From positions 152,029 through 193,836 of the forward strand of contig PAZC01000011.1 of assembly GCA_002716045.1 (NCBI GenBank): a stretch of 41,808 nt of DNA. Direction: 5' to 3'. The notes under the pieces were generated by a model that was given only the letters and a program-made list of their open reading frames with translations, did no database searches and was not told the DNA's origin. This document shows positions 8,704 to 18,285 of this stretch, one piece after another. A program made the position numbers and the translations under genes. The first letter of the stretch is position 1, and each line of letters begins with the position of its first letter. This DNA is from Opitutia bacterium. Its GTDB lineage: Bacteria > Verrucomicrobiota > Verrucomicrobiia > Opitutales > Seribacteraceae.

Positions 8704-10242
8704 TTATGGCTGCCTCCCTTGCCCATCAATAAGTTCAATGGAAAACTTGTGGCTCACTTCAGCATCAACGGGGTCTGCAATTGTTCGAGGCCAAATCCCA
8801 ATCCAAACCAAGGCGATCAACAAGACAAAGGCGGGTATGCGTTCGGTTGTAGTCAAATCCTTGACGGGATGATCCTTTTCTCGCTCAACCAAAGCTTTTG
8901 ATGGTTCGCCGAAAAGAATCCTGGAAATCGCCCGCAACCCGAAAAGGGTAGAAATCACGACACCTAAAAGAGCCAAGGCCAAGGTGAGGTCCTTTCCTCC
9001 ATCGGCGGCAATCGAGAGGAACACACCGAATTCGCCCCAAAAATTCGCGAAACCCGGAAGGCCAATGACAGCCAAAATACAAGCAATGAAAAAGCAGGCA
9101 AAAACTGGGATTTAGGAAGCAAGCCCACCCATTTCAGACATAACGGATGTTCCTGTTCGCTGCCAAAGATAACGCTCAAGCAAAAACCAAAGCGCCACAG
9201 CAAGACCATGTCCCATCATCAAGAGAACTGCGGCTGGAATACCCATGCTGGCTCCCATGGCGATCCCAAGAAAGCAGTAACCCATGTGCATGACGGAACT
9301 GTATCCGATCAAGCGTTTCAAATCGGTTTGGGCCAAGGAAACCAACCCTATCAACACAACATTACCCAAAGCCAGCCAAACCAAGAGCTCACCCCACCCT
9401 TGCATACCAACTGGAAGTAATGGCGCAGCTACTTGAACAAAGCCATAAAGACCAAATTTCTTGAGCACTCCCGCGTGCAACATGGAAACTGAAGTTGGAG
9501 CCGCTTGGTATCCTCTAGGCGCCCAGGTGTGAAAGGGGAAAAGAGAAACCAAGATACCGAAACCAAAGAGAAGCATAGGGAAAATCCACAACTGCACACC
9601 CTTGTCCAAAGGTGTTTGTCTCAAATGTTCAGCCAAGCTAGCTAAATCAAAGGAGCTGAGTCCCGAAGAGACGTACAATGCAATCAGGCCACCGAGAGAA
9701 AGCAAGGCGCCCAGGGTGAGGTAAATCGTTATCTCAACGGCTGCCCCTCGACCTTCCTTCCCTCCTTGCAGGCCTATCAATATAAAAGTGGGGATCAGAG
9801 CCAATTCGTGAGCGAAATAGAAAAAGAACACATCGACAGAGGCAAAGACCCCCATTAGTCCTGCTTGCATCAAGGCAAGCAATCCCATGCAAGCACGCGA
9901 TTCAACCATAGGTGAATTCAGAGCCTGCCAACCAGCTGCAAATCCAACGATTCCAGCCAGCGCGAAGAGCGGCATGGAAATTCCGTTCAAACCAAGGCGA
10001 AAGGCAATCCCCAGTTTGCGCAAACCAGTGTCCTCCCATTCCAAAACAAAACGATATCCGTTTAAGGCAACTTCAGCGTCTTGAAACCGAAACAGGGCCC
10101 AAATAGCCGCGAATGCGGGTACCCCAAAGGTCAGAATGGCCAATCCACGGCTCGAACCGAGACCAATGAAAAACAGTCCAGCCGTCACCAAGGGCACGAA
10201 AATGGCCAAAGCAAGGATTGATTGGTCTAGTTCAGCACCCAT
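8704..10242 (-). pseudogene. nuoM: NADH-quinone oxidoreductase subunit M, with in-frame TAA
   Basis: Membrane-arm, antiporter-like proton-pumping subunit of complex I. The frame has 513 codons from MGAELDQSILAL (ATG at 10242, one base after the nuoL stop) to a TAA at 8704, matching the usual length of about 500 residues. Expected motifs are present: the essential-glutamate helix (FFYFAHELALIPTF) and FHTWAPRGYQAAPTSVS. Codon 377 (9112-9114) is TAA inside the conserved segment EMGGLAS-stop-IPVFACFF, then GLPGFANFWGEF. Homologues normally carry a Lys or Arg there, so the likely ancestral codon is AAA. Both halves are in the same frame, so this is a single nonsense codon, not a frameshift. The truncated product would lack the last 136 residues, including the final helices. 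As with nuoN, error, pseudogenisation and read-through remain open. Confidence 0.85.
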
Positions 10243-10243
10243 A

Positions 10244-12079
10244 TCACCACTCCAAACAACCGCCAGCGTAAGCGAGCAATGCAACCAACCCCCCAAGAAA
10301 CCACAAGGCATAGCTTCGAATGCCTCCACGATGAGCGAAACCCGTCGCCAAACCAAATAAGGCCGTGATCCCGGCAACTCCACGGACCATCAATCCGGAA
10401 ATAAACAAGAGCTCCAAGGCTTCAAACACCTTGGCGATAGTCTTCAGTGGCCGGCGAAAACAAAAGTCATAGAATTCATCAAAGAAAAGACGGGAATGAC
10501 AGAGCCTGAAGAAGACGTTGGCTCTTTCCGCCAGAGGATCCGAATCCTTGGTTTCGGAATAGAAATTCCAAGAGCCCCAAAGCCCAAAAATCCATGCCAA
10601 GGAACCGAAGGTCATGACAAACAAATGGCCGCTTGAGTCGTGGACAAACGCGAGTTCGGCAGAAAATACCTGACTCAACTCATTGGGCCAGACAAACGAA
10701 AAGCCGCCAAAGATGGCGAACACAGCCAAAACGACCAAAGGAATAGTTACTACGGATTCGCTCTCCACGGCTGACTTGGCCGACTTGGATCGGGACGATC
10801 CATGAAACACCAACCAATACAGGCGACCCATGTAAAATGCAGTCAGCAAGGCACCAGCCAACAACATCGAGAAAACAGGGATACTGTCTTCGTAAGCAGC
10901 TAGCAACATGGCGTCTTTGCTAAAGAAACCGGAAGTGAGGGTGACACCGGATATTGCTAATACACCGAGAAGGAAAGTACCTGAGGTCCATGGCATTCGC
11001 TTACGAAGCCCGCCCATTTTAAAAATGTCTTGTTCGTGATGCATGGCCATTATAACCGAGCCAGCGCCAAGGAAAAGCAATGCCTTGAAAAAGGCATGGG
11101 TTGTCAAGTGAAACATGGCCAAACCAGGCATTCCTACCCCAACGGTGGCGGCCATGTAGCCGAGTTGGGATAGCGTGGAATAAGCCAACACTTTCTTGAT
11201 GTCAGATTGAACCAAGGCGCAAAATCCAGCATACAATGCCATAGCCGCTCCAAGCAATGCGATCAAGGTAGTGACCTCGGGAACGAGAAGGAAATCAATC
11301 CTGACCAGAAGATAGATTCCAGCAGCCACCATAGTTGCGGCGTGGATGAGGGCGGAAATGGGTGTGGGGCCAGCCATGGCATCGGGCAACCAGACATGCA
11401 AGGGGAACTGAGCGGACTTCGCCAAGAAACCACAAATCAGTAGAAAACCCAGTCCGGCCGTGACTAGTTCCGGGTGCAGAGGAACGACCTTTGCCAACTC
11501 CGTGAATTCAAGGGTCCCGAAACGCGCTTGGGTCAAGGCAATGCCCATGAGAAAACCGATGTCACCTAAGCGATTTACAACAAGAGCTTTCTTCGATGCC
11601 GCGGCGGATTCTTCGGCATGAAAGTAATGAGCGATCAGCATATAAGAGCTGAATCCAACCAATTCCCAAAAGATGAAAAGCATGGCAAGATTGTCTGCCA
11701 CCACGATGCCAAGCATCGAAAACATAAAGATGGACAAGCCTCCGAAGAAGCGACTCTTGGCCGGATCCTCCCGCATATAACCTAGACTGAACACATGTAT
11801 CCAAAATCCGACGAAGCTTACAACAAAGAGGAGCAGGCGGGCTTCTGCATCCAGAAGGAATCCAAATGACAGCTGCAAATCCCCGAGGGACAACCAAGAA
11901 ACTTTTCCCATGGCCGACTCGCTGTCTGCCAAAATGACACTCACAGAGATGAGCATAACCAAACCGGCAGCACCCGTGGAAACCTTGGCCGCGAGTTCAC
12001 CGTGCCGCCGCAAGAAAAACAGGATGATCACCGCAGAGACGAGCGGTATCAAAAGAATCGTCGAGATCAAGCCTTCCAT
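10244..12079 (-). CDS. nuoL: NADH-quinone oxidoreductase subunit L
   Basis: Distal antiporter-like subunit of the complex I membrane arm, 611 residues, which is the family length. I start it at MEGLISTILLIPL (ATG at 12079), one base after the nuoK stop; a longer frame reaching 12214 would only overlap nuoK. Recognisable NuoL features are the essential-glutamate segment FIFWELVGFSSYMLIAHY, FPLHVWLPDAMAGPTPISA followed by HAATMVAAGIYLL, and the lysine helix around SDIKKVLAYSTLSQLGYM. The C-terminal part carries the extra helices that form the long lateral helix region in this family. It is intact, unlike the next two genes, nuoM and nuoN, with which it is translationally close-packed. It ends in TGA. 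Confidence 0.96.
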   Translation of the reverse strand: MEGLISTILLIPLVSAVIILFFLRRHGELAAKVSTGAAGLVMLISVSVILADSESAMGKVSWLSLGDLQLSFGFLLDAEARLLLFVVSFVGFWIHVFSLGYMREDPAKSRFFGGLSIFMFSMLGIVVADNLAMLFIFWELVGFSSYMLIAHYFHAEESAAASKKALVVNRLGDIGFLMGIALTQARFGTLEFTELAKVVPLHPELVTAGLGFLLICGFLAKSAQFPLHVWLPDAMAGPTPISALIHAATMVAAGIYLLVRIDFLLVPEVTTLIALLGAAMALYAGFCALVQSDIKKVLAYSTLSQLGYMAATVGVGMPGLAMFHLTTHAFFKALLFLGAGSVIMAMHHEQDIFKMGGLRKRMPWTSGTFLLGVLAISGVTLTSGFFSKDAMLLAAYEDSIPVFSMLLAGALLTAFYMGRLYWLVFHGSSRSKSAKSAVESESVVTIPLVVLAVFAIFGGFSFVWPNELSQVFSAELAFVHDSSGHLFVMTFGSLAWIFGLWGSWNFYSETKDSDPLAERANVFFRLCHSRLFFDEFYDFCFRRPLKTIAKVFEALELLFISGLMVRGVAGITALFGLATGFAHRGGIRSYALWFLGGLVALLAYAGGCLEW

Positions 12080-12080
12080 T

Positions 12081-12392
12081 TCAGCGACCCAACAAATTGA
12101 GATCCTGCACGAGGAGACTCTTCCTCTTACGATACAAGGCGACAAGGATAGCCAAACCGATAGCAACCTCGGCAGCAGCCACGGTGATTGTGAAAAAGGT
12201 AAGGATAACTCCATCCATGTTGGCGTAGTATCGGGCGAAGGCCACCAACGCCAAGTTCACGGCGTTAAGCATTAATTCGAGACACATCAGCATGAGTAGG
12301 GCATCCCGGCGTATAAGAACACCCAGCAAGCCAATGCAGAACAGAGCCGAAGCCACTGCCAAATATTCACCGAGTCCAACTATACCGTCCAT
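12081..12392 (-). CDS. nuoK: NADH-quinone oxidoreductase subunit K
   Basis: Small membrane subunit of complex I, 103 residues with three transmembrane helices. It contains the conserved segment [19 protein letters not shown], including the helix-2 glutamate of the central proton-transfer axis, and a second conserved glutamate in [18 protein letters not shown]. The ATG follows the nuoJ TAG with no gap, and the TGA is one base from the nuoL start, which is typical of tightly coupled operon translation. The length matches the usual 100-105 residues. Confidence 0.97.
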   Translation of the reverse strand: MDGIVGLGEYLAVASALFCIGLLGVLIRRDALLMLMCLELMLNAVNLALVAFARYYANMDGVILTFFTITVAAAEVAIGLAILVALYRKRKSLLVQDLNLLGR

Positions 12393-12941
12393 CTAGGAGT
12401 CCTCTTGACCTTCGGCCATATCGATTTTTTGGCGCCGTCCAAGCAAGATGACGCCAACCATAGCAACCAACAAGAGGAAGCCTGTCACTTGAATCGGCAA
12501 CATGTACTTGGTCAGCAATGCAAAACCGAACGCTTTGGCTCCCTTGGCAAAAGCCAGAGGGTTTTCCGCAGTTGGCAGTGCTCCAACTTCCGGAGGTTGG
12601 ACGGCGCCTTGCCCCGCCCAGTGCAGGCCAATGGCAACTACCACGGCAGTCACAATCATCCCGGCGACGGCAGCAAATAGCTTTGGTTGAGCACGTTGTT
12701 CCTTATCCACGTTCAACATCATGATAACGAAAAGAAAAAGCACCATGATCGCACCCGCATAAACAAGAACCTGCAAGGCAGCCAAAAAGAAAGCGTCCAG
12801 CGTAAGGAATAAAACCGCCAAGGAAACCATTGACAAAATCATGCAGAGGGCGGCGTTAACCGGATTGCTACTGAAGACAACGGCAACCCCTCCGAATATC
12901 GTCAAAGTTGCAAAAACATAGAATACCCACTCAACGCCCAT
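12393..12941 (-). CDS. nuoJ: NADH-quinone oxidoreductase subunit J
   Basis: Membrane subunit of complex I next to the quinone cavity and NuoK, 182 residues with five predicted helices. Characteristic sequences are SSNPVNAALCMILSMVSLA and ALQVLVYAGAIMVLFLFVIM, the latter containing the pi-bulge helix typical of NuoJ. A loop of about 30 residues (QPPEVGALPTAENPLAF) precedes the last helix. It starts 3 bases after the nuoI stop. Confidence 0.95.
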   Translation of the reverse strand: MGVEWVFYVFATLTIFGGVAVVFSSNPVNAALCMILSMVSLAVLFLTLDAFFLAALQVLVYAGAIMVLFLFVIMMLNVDKEQRAQPKLFAAVAGMIVTAVVVAIGLHWAGQGAVQPPEVGALPTAENPLAFAKGAKAFGFALLTKYMLPIQVTGFLLLVAMVGVILLGRRQKIDMAEGQEDS

Positions 12942-12944
12942 GGA

Positions 12945-13517
12945 CTACTCTTCCTCCAGATTTTCAAGTGGCTTGACTAAACCTGACTTCTCCGCCGCCA
13001 CCCGCTTTTTGTCCCATTTGAAGTGTTGGTCCGGTAAGACCCCACCCATTTCATATAACTTATTCTTCTTGAAACGCAGCTCTTCTCGAGAATAGCCGTT
13101 AAGGGAAAAGGTATTCTGCAAAAAAATCGCTTCTTCGGGGCAAACTTCCTCGCAATAGCCACAATATATGCAACGCAACATATCGATCTCGAATTCCTCG
13201 GGAGCTTTTTCAACGTGAATTCGATCTTCCTCCTCGGCAGAAATTTCGCCAGGGGTGATACGAATGGCCTTGGGAGGACAAACGAATTCGCACAATTGGC
13301 AAGAAACGCACTTTTCTCGCTCATTGGGATCCTTGACCAAGGTAGGTACACCTCGATAGGCGTCTGGTATGGCAGGTCTTTCGTCAGGATACTGCAAGGT
13401 CACCTTGCGGCGAAATAGATTGATCAAGGTGGTCTTTAGCCCTGACAGGATTGGTGGCAAATAAATACGTTCGGCCCAAGTGAGGGGCTTGCGTTCGATT
13501 ACCTTCGTCTTGGCCAT
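12945..13517 (-). CDS. nuoI: NADH-quinone oxidoreductase subunit I, two 4Fe-4S
   Basis: Peripheral ferredoxin-like subunit of complex I, 190 residues, that carries electrons to NuoB. Two complete 4Fe-4S motifs are visible: CVSCQLCEFVCP (about residues 72-83) and CIYCGYCEEVCP (about 116-127), each C-x2-C-x2-C-x3-C-P. The N-terminal amphipathic region (ILSGLKTTLINLFRRKVTLQYP) docks on the membrane arm in this family. It lies between nuoH and nuoJ, as in the canonical order. Start ATG at 13517, 7 bases after the nuoH stop. Confidence 0.97.
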   Translation of the reverse strand: MAKTKVIERKPLTWAERIYLPPILSGLKTTLINLFRRKVTLQYPDERPAIPDAYRGVPTLVKDPNEREKCVSCQLCEFVCPPKAIRITPGEISAEEEDRIHVEKAPEEFEIDMLRCIYCGYCEEVCPEEAIFLQNTFSLNGYSREELRFKKNKLYEMGGVLPDQHFKWDKKRVAAEKSGLVKPLENLEEE

Positions 13518-13524
13518 TGAATTA

Positions 13525-14637
13525 CTAGGCTTTCGGAAAGTCCATCCAGGAAGCTAGGGCGGCATAGAAGATCAGGTTGGCAAGCGCCAATGGAAGTAAT
13601 TTCCCCCAACCGAGCTTCATTACTTGATCATACCGGAAGCGAGGCAAAGTCCATCGCACCCAAATAAAGAGAAAGACTATCGAGCAGATCTTGAATAAAA
13701 ACCAGACAACGGACAAGACCGCTCCAAGCCAACCCACGGGCCAAGGATCATCCATGCCTGGAAGAAAGTGCCAACCTCCGAGAAAAAGAATTGAGAAGAT
13801 GGCTGAACCAACAATTACATGAGCATATTCGGCTATGAAGAAAATGCCAAATTTGAAGGCACCGTACTCAGTATGAAATCCCCCCACTAGATCGGTCTCG
13901 GATTCGGGCATGTCAAAGGGTAATCGATTAGTCTCGGCAAACAAGGCGACGAGGAAAACCAAAGCTGAAACAGGTTGGAAAAAAACCATCCACAAACCAT
14001 TGGCCTGCCAATCCATCACCTGAACCAAACTAAGCCCTCCTGTTGAACCAGGTTGATTAACCCAGAGAAAAACTGGCAAGATGGAAAGCCCCATGGCGAG
14101 TTCATATGAAATCATTTGAGCGGAAGCTCGAACTCCTCCCAGAAAGGGGTATTTGCTGTTTGATGCCCAACCCGCAAGAACAATGCCATATACACCGAGA
14201 GAAGAAAGTGCGAAAATAAACAAAATCCCGACATCCAAATCCGTCAAAATCAGAGGAATTGAGGATGTCCCATCGTCCCTCGTATATTGACCGAAAGGCA
14301 CCAATGCGAGGATGCTCAATGCAGGCACCAAAGAAAGAATGGGAGCCAAATGATAATGAAACCGATTAACGTGCCCTGGGCAAATTTCCTCTTTAAACAA
14401 GAATTTCAAGCCATCTGCCAACGGCTGAAAAATGCCTAAGTTACGAAGCATTGGGCCGATGACCGGCAAATCTCCGATGATGGGTAGGGAAGTCTTGTTT
14501 GGACCAACCCTTCCTTGTATCCAAGCTGACACTTTACGCTCAGCTAGAACAGTGTATCCGGCGAAGGTCAACAAGGCGCCTAGCACCAAGATCCCGTAGA
14601 TCACTTTAATTGAAAGAATTTCCCAACTCGTTTCCAT
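13525..14637 (-). CDS. nuoH: NADH-quinone oxidoreductase subunit H
   Basis: Membrane subunit that forms most of the quinone-binding cavity at the junction of the two complex I arms, 370 residues with about eight or nine helices. Family motifs include ERKVSAWIQGRVGPNKT, QPLADGLKFLFKEEICP, GWASNSKYPFLGGVRASAQ and the acidic E-rich loop ETNRLPFDMPESETDLVGG followed by EYGAFKFGIFFIAEY. All are intact. It begins with METSWEILS, 6 bases after the nuoG TGA. Confidence 0.97.
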   Translation of the reverse strand: METSWEILSIKVIYGILVLGALLTFAGYTVLAERKVSAWIQGRVGPNKTSLPIIGDLPVIGPMLRNLGIFQPLADGLKFLFKEEICPGHVNRFHYHLAPILSLVPALSILALVPFGQYTRDDGTSSIPLILTDLDVGILFIFALSSLGVYGIVLAGWASNSKYPFLGGVRASAQMISYELAMGLSILPVFLWVNQPGSTGGLSLVQVMDWQANGLWMVFFQPVSALVFLVALFAETNRLPFDMPESETDLVGGFHTEYGAFKFGIFFIAEYAHVIVGSAIFSILFLGGWHFLPGMDDPWPVGWLGAVLSVVWFLFKICSIVFLFIWVRWTLPRFRYDQVMKLGWGKLLPLALANLIFYAALASWMDFPKA

Positions 14638-14643
14638 CTTAGC

Positions 14644-16362
14644 TCAACGGGTTTTCCGGGATTTGCTCTTTGTCTCTTTCTTGAAGTCAGCCAAATCAAA
14701 ATGAAGTCCTTTCCTCTCGACGTAGGCCAAGGAACGAAATTTGCCCGGATCCAAGAGTACGCCATCCAAGGGAGTGGTTTCGAAGAATTGTCCCTTGAGG
14801 ACGGATTCTTTCTGGTCATTTATTTCCAACCACAATTCGTTCAAGCTAATGGAAGGAACCTCCACTCCTCGGAGCTCGGCAAGCAAACGATTCAAGAGCA
14901 ACAAGTCGGGCAAAGTCCCTGATGGACCTGGCACTGCCTGCAGGAACTTTTGCAAGCGAAACTGCTGGTTAATAAAAGAACCGCTACGCTCGAAGGAAGT
15001 TTGAGCCGGAAGCACGACGCGAGCCTTGCGGCTAGTTTGATTCTCAAGCGTACCAAGATACACCACTTGAACCTGTTTCAATTGTTCCGCCGTCAACCCC
15101 GCTTCGAACAAATCCTCTCTGATCGAAAAAACGGTTTTTATCTCACCCTTGGAAATTCGGCGCCCCAAGGCTTTTAGGTTTTCAGACGGGTAGCGTGAAA
15201 TAAAACCAGTGGCCAAGGCACCCCGTAGATTGGGCGTGCGATCAGCCGATAGAAGCAAGCCATCCTCCTCTCCGATATGTCCCCGAACAAAAGTGGGAGC
15301 CTCAAGGTAATTGGCAATTTTCTTGAGCAAGAACTGCTCCTCAACGCTACAAGAGCCAGACCCCACAACGGCCACGGCCCCCTTGGAAAGAAAGTTGCTT
15401 GCTACGGCCAAAGCTTCATCCAAAGAAACGTCCTTTTGGGCGACACGAAAAGTTCGCAAGCGATTCTCGTCCTCGATCTCCCTGAACAATTCCCGTCCAC
15501 TGTCTGGCATCCAAGTATCGTTGACGGCATCGTTTCGTCTCGGGGTAATGCGATGTACCACGCCTTCTCGACTTGAAACCGTAATGTTGCAACCAACGCT
15601 GCTCTCGGTACAGATGGCGGGAGTCTCCTTGAGAAACCATGCACGCATGCTGAATCGAAAGCTTTTGCTGGTAAGGGCGCCCACTGGGCATATGTCGACG
15701 GTATTGAGGGAGTAATTGTTTTCCAGTTGTTTGCCAGGGTAGCAAGTAAGCGTGGAATGACTTCCACGATCAACAAAGCCCAATACATCGTCATCGGCGA
15801 CTTCTTGGCAAAATCGTATGCACCTAGAGCAAAGGATACAGCGTTCATCGTCTAGCATCACTCTGGGGCCAAGGTCCACCTGCTTCGGCTTAACGTTCTT
15901 CTCTTCTACAAATCGACTGTAACCTCGCCCGTAGTCTAGGGCAAATTCCTGAAGACCACACTCTCCGGCTTGATCGCAAATCGGACAGTCGAGGGGATGA
16001 TTAACGAGCAAAAACTCCATTACTCCATTGCGACAATCTAGCACTTCCTGCGAATCCGTTTTCACATGCATTCCAGGGCCTACGTTGGTACCGCAACCGA
16101 TAACTGGCTTCGGCATCCAACCAATCTTTTGCTCACCATCTTTGTCCAATAAAGGTTCACCGGTTGTTCGATCTTTCATGGGCATACCCATTTCGACCAA
16201 GCACATACGGCAATTGCCAACGACAGATAGTTTGGGATGGTAGCAATAGTGAGGAATCTCCTTGCCATGAAGAGAAGCCGCTTCAATCAGGTTGATGCCC
16301 GCCGGCACTTGAACGAATTCACCGTCCAAGTTAATGGTCAACATGTTTTCGGCTTCACTCAT
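14644..16362 (-). CDS. nuoG: NADH-quinone oxidoreductase subunit G, short form
   Basis: Iron-sulfur subunit of the complex I electron-input arm, 572 residues, shorter than the roughly 680-900 of many homologues. Visible in order: a 2Fe-2S ferredoxin domain with cysteines 40, 51, 54 and 90; the His-Cys3 4Fe-4S motif H122, C126, C129, C135 (NHPLDCPICDQAGECGL); and a Cys4 cluster from CILCSRC (175, 178, 181) with CPVGAL (225). A molybdopterin-oxidoreductase-like domain follows from about 247 but is cut down, and it keeps only two cysteines (CTESSVGC) where the extra N7 cluster would need four, so N7 is probably absent. The ATG overlaps the nuoEF stop as ATGA, suggesting coupled translation. The C-terminus is basic. 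Confidence 0.95.
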   Translation of the reverse strand: MSEAENMLTINLDGEFVQVPAGINLIEAASLHGKEIPHYCYHPKLSVVGNCRMCLVEMGMPMKDRTTGEPLLDKDGEQKIGWMPKPVIGCGTNVGPGMHVKTDSQEVLDCRNGVMEFLLVNHPLDCPICDQAGECGLQEFALDYGRGYSRFVEEKNVKPKQVDLGPRVMLDDERCILCSRCIRFCQEVADDDVLGFVDRGSHSTLTCYPGKQLENNYSLNTVDICPVGALTSKSFRFSMRAWFLKETPAICTESSVGCNITVSSREGVVHRITPRRNDAVNDTWMPDSGRELFREIEDENRLRTFRVAQKDVSLDEALAVASNFLSKGAVAVVGSGSCSVEEQFLLKKIANYLEAPTFVRGHIGEEDGLLLSADRTPNLRGALATGFISRYPSENLKALGRRISKGEIKTVFSIREDLFEAGLTAEQLKQVQVVYLGTLENQTSRKARVVLPAQTSFERSGSFINQQFRLQKFLQAVPGPSGTLPDLLLLNRLLAELRGVEVPSISLNELWLEINDQKESVLKGQFFETTPLDGVLLDPGKFRSLAYVERKGLHFDLADFKKETKSKSRKTR

Positions 16363-18278
16363 TTGGTCACCTTTTCACTAGCGGGAGCAAAAGGTTCGCT
16401 AACCTCAAGTTTCTGAGGGCTGGCCTTGGCAATGAAATCGTCCTTGAATTTTGAGACAAAGCTTTGCACGGGCCATGCGCAAGCCTCGCCAAAGGCACAA
16501 ATAGTTCGGCCCTCGATTTGGTTGGCGATGGACAAAAGCAAGTCAGCATCCTCTTTTCTGGCTTCACCACGAACCATCCGGGCAGTCACTTTTTTCATCC
16601 ACAGGGAACCTTCGCGACAGGGCGTGCATTGCCCACAACTCTCATGGGCATAAAAGGCAGAGACGTTGGCAAGGGCTTCCACCATGTCCACACTGTCGTC
16701 CATTACGATAATCCCTCCTGAACCAGACATGGAGCCAGCTGCCATGGGACCATCAAAGTCCAATGGAATGTCCTCTAGACTCCAATCAAACTCGGTGCCA
16801 TCTTTCAAACGACCTTGGTATCTCTCACCGGCACGCAAAACTTTTGCAGATGATCCGCCAGGGATGACGGCCTTGAGGGTACGACCAGGCAGCAAGCCCC
16901 CGCAGACTTCGTGAATCATTTGGCCAAGGGTTATCGCACCATTCTCGAACTCATAATACCCGGGACGCTTGACCTGCCCGGAGACACACCAAAGCCGGGT
17001 ACCGGTGTTTCCCGCATGTCCGAGCTTGGCATATTTCGAGCCCCCCATGTCCACGATGTGCCTGACATTACAGAGCGTCTCCACGTTATTCACGATGGTT
17101 GGACATTGGTACAAGCCAAGTGCAGCGGGAAAGTATGGCGGCTTAATGCGAGGGTATGGGCGCTTGCCCTCTAGAGACTCGATCAGCCCAGTCTCCTCGC
17201 CACAAATGTAAGCGCCAGCGCCCCGGTGTACAATAATTTCACAGGAATACTTGGATCCTGCTACACGATCACCGACAAAACCTTTGGCTTTGGCTTCGGC
17301 AATTGCTCTTTCCAAAATTCTGGCTCCCTCAAAAAACTCTCCGCGAATATAAATGAAAGCTAATTCTGCCTGAATTGCGTAAGCTGCAATCATCATGCCC
17401 TCAATCAATTGATGAGGATCCTTGTAAATGATTTGGCGATCCTTGAAGGTTCCAGGTTCAGATTCGTCGGCATTACAGATCAAATAAATGGGCTTGCCCG
17501 AGCGGCGATCCAAAAACTTCCATTTCATTCCAGCAGGGAAACCGGCTCCACCCCGACCTCGGACTCCAGATGCTTCAACCTCGGAGCAAAGATCTTCGGG
17601 CTTCCGCCTGACTGCGCCTTTGAGGATTTTGTAACCGCCATTCTTGAGATAAGTTCCGAGATCGTTTCTATACCCTGAGCTATCCCCTTTGCTCATAATG
17701 ATTTTCTTTTCACGAGGAGCTGAGCGAGGAGTCTTTTCGTGAGGCTCGAAAATACCCTTATTTACCTTCGTTTCGTAACTAGTAAATTCGGAATCGGTTT
17801 CAAGCGTGCCCTCCCTTAGGCATTGGGCGAAGTTCAGGGCGTTTTCACCCTCCACGTTCTCATAGGTTTCCTCATTCACGATAACCACTGGCCCAGTGCC
17901 GCAAGAGGCTTGGCACTCGACGAATTCAATCGAGTAATCGCCATTCTCGGAAACTTCTCCTTCCTTGCATTCCAATGAATCCTCCAAGGCTTTGCAGGTG
18001 CCGTGGGAACCTCGTAAGGCACAAGATAGGGTTCGGCAGACGCGAACATGCGTTTTGCCCAAGGGTTTGCGCCTGAACATAGGATAAAAGGTAACTAGTT
18101 CGTAGACGTTTATGGGTTGAAGTTTCAACTTGGAGGCGACCCATTCTATCGCTTCGTCGCTTAGATAACCCTGATCCTCCTGAATCAAGTGAAGCAAAGG
18201 CAATACGGCGCTTCGCTTGACCGGATAGCTCTTGATAGCTTCCTGTATGCGCTTATTGGTTTGCTTGCTCAATTTCAT
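16359..18278 (-). CDS. nuoEF: Fused NADH-quinone oxidoreductase subunits E and F
   Basis: NADH-oxidising module of complex I in one 639-residue chain. Residues 1 to about 160 are NuoE: a thioredoxin-like 2Fe-2S domain with C81, C86 (CRTLSC), C122 and C126 (CQASC). A charged linker of about 35 residues leads to a complete NuoF from about 195: the glycine-rich GVRGRGGAGFPAGMKWKF, the FMN/NADH segment NADESEPGTFKDR, GAYICGEETGLIESLEG, and the N3 4Fe-4S ligands C548, C551, C554 (CGQCTPC) and C594. No stop codon or Shine-Dalgarno site separates the halves at the internal Met-Ser-Lys-Gly, so this is a true fusion rather than two overlapping genes. I start at ATG 18278 (MKLSKQTNKR), 7 bases after nuoD; a GTG at 18296 would add six residues and overlap nuoD. 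Confidence 0.95.
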   Translation of the reverse strand: MKLSKQTNKRIQEAIKSYPVKRSAVLPLLHLIQEDQGYLSDEAIEWVASKLKLQPINVYELVTFYPMFRRKPLGKTHVRVCRTLSCALRGSHGTCKALEDSLECKEGEVSENGDYSIEFVECQASCGTGPVVIVNEETYENVEGENALNFAQCLREGTLETDSEFTSYETKVNKGIFEPHEKTPRSAPREKKIIMSKGDSSGYRNDLGTYLKNGGYKILKGAVRRKPEDLCSEVEASGVRGRGGAGFPAGMKWKFLDRRSGKPIYLICNADESEPGTFKDRQIIYKDPHQLIEGMMIAAYAIQAELAFIYIRGEFFEGARILERAIAEAKAKGFVGDRVAGSKYSCEIIVHRGAGAYICGEETGLIESLEGKRPYPRIKPPYFPAALGLYQCPTIVNNVETLCNVRHIVDMGGSKYAKLGHAGNTGTRLWCVSGQVKRPGYYEFENGAITLGQMIHEVCGGLLPGRTLKAVIPGGSSAKVLRAGERYQGRLKDGTEFDWSLEDIPLDFDGPMAAGSMSGSGGIIVMDDSVDMVEALANVSAFYAHESCGQCTPCREGSLWMKKVTARMVRGEARKEDADLLLSIANQIEGRTICAFGEACAWPVQSFVSKFKDDFIAKASPQKLEVSEPFAPASEKVTK

Positions 18279-18285
18279 GGCAATA

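Noticed and set aside
7158-10242. Frameshift or programmed frameshift in nuoM and nuoN
   Set aside because: The halves of each gene are in the same frame, separated only by a TAA codon.
7158-10242. Selenocysteine or pyrrolysine recoding at the internal stops
   Set aside because: Those use TGA and TAG; both internal codons are TAA.
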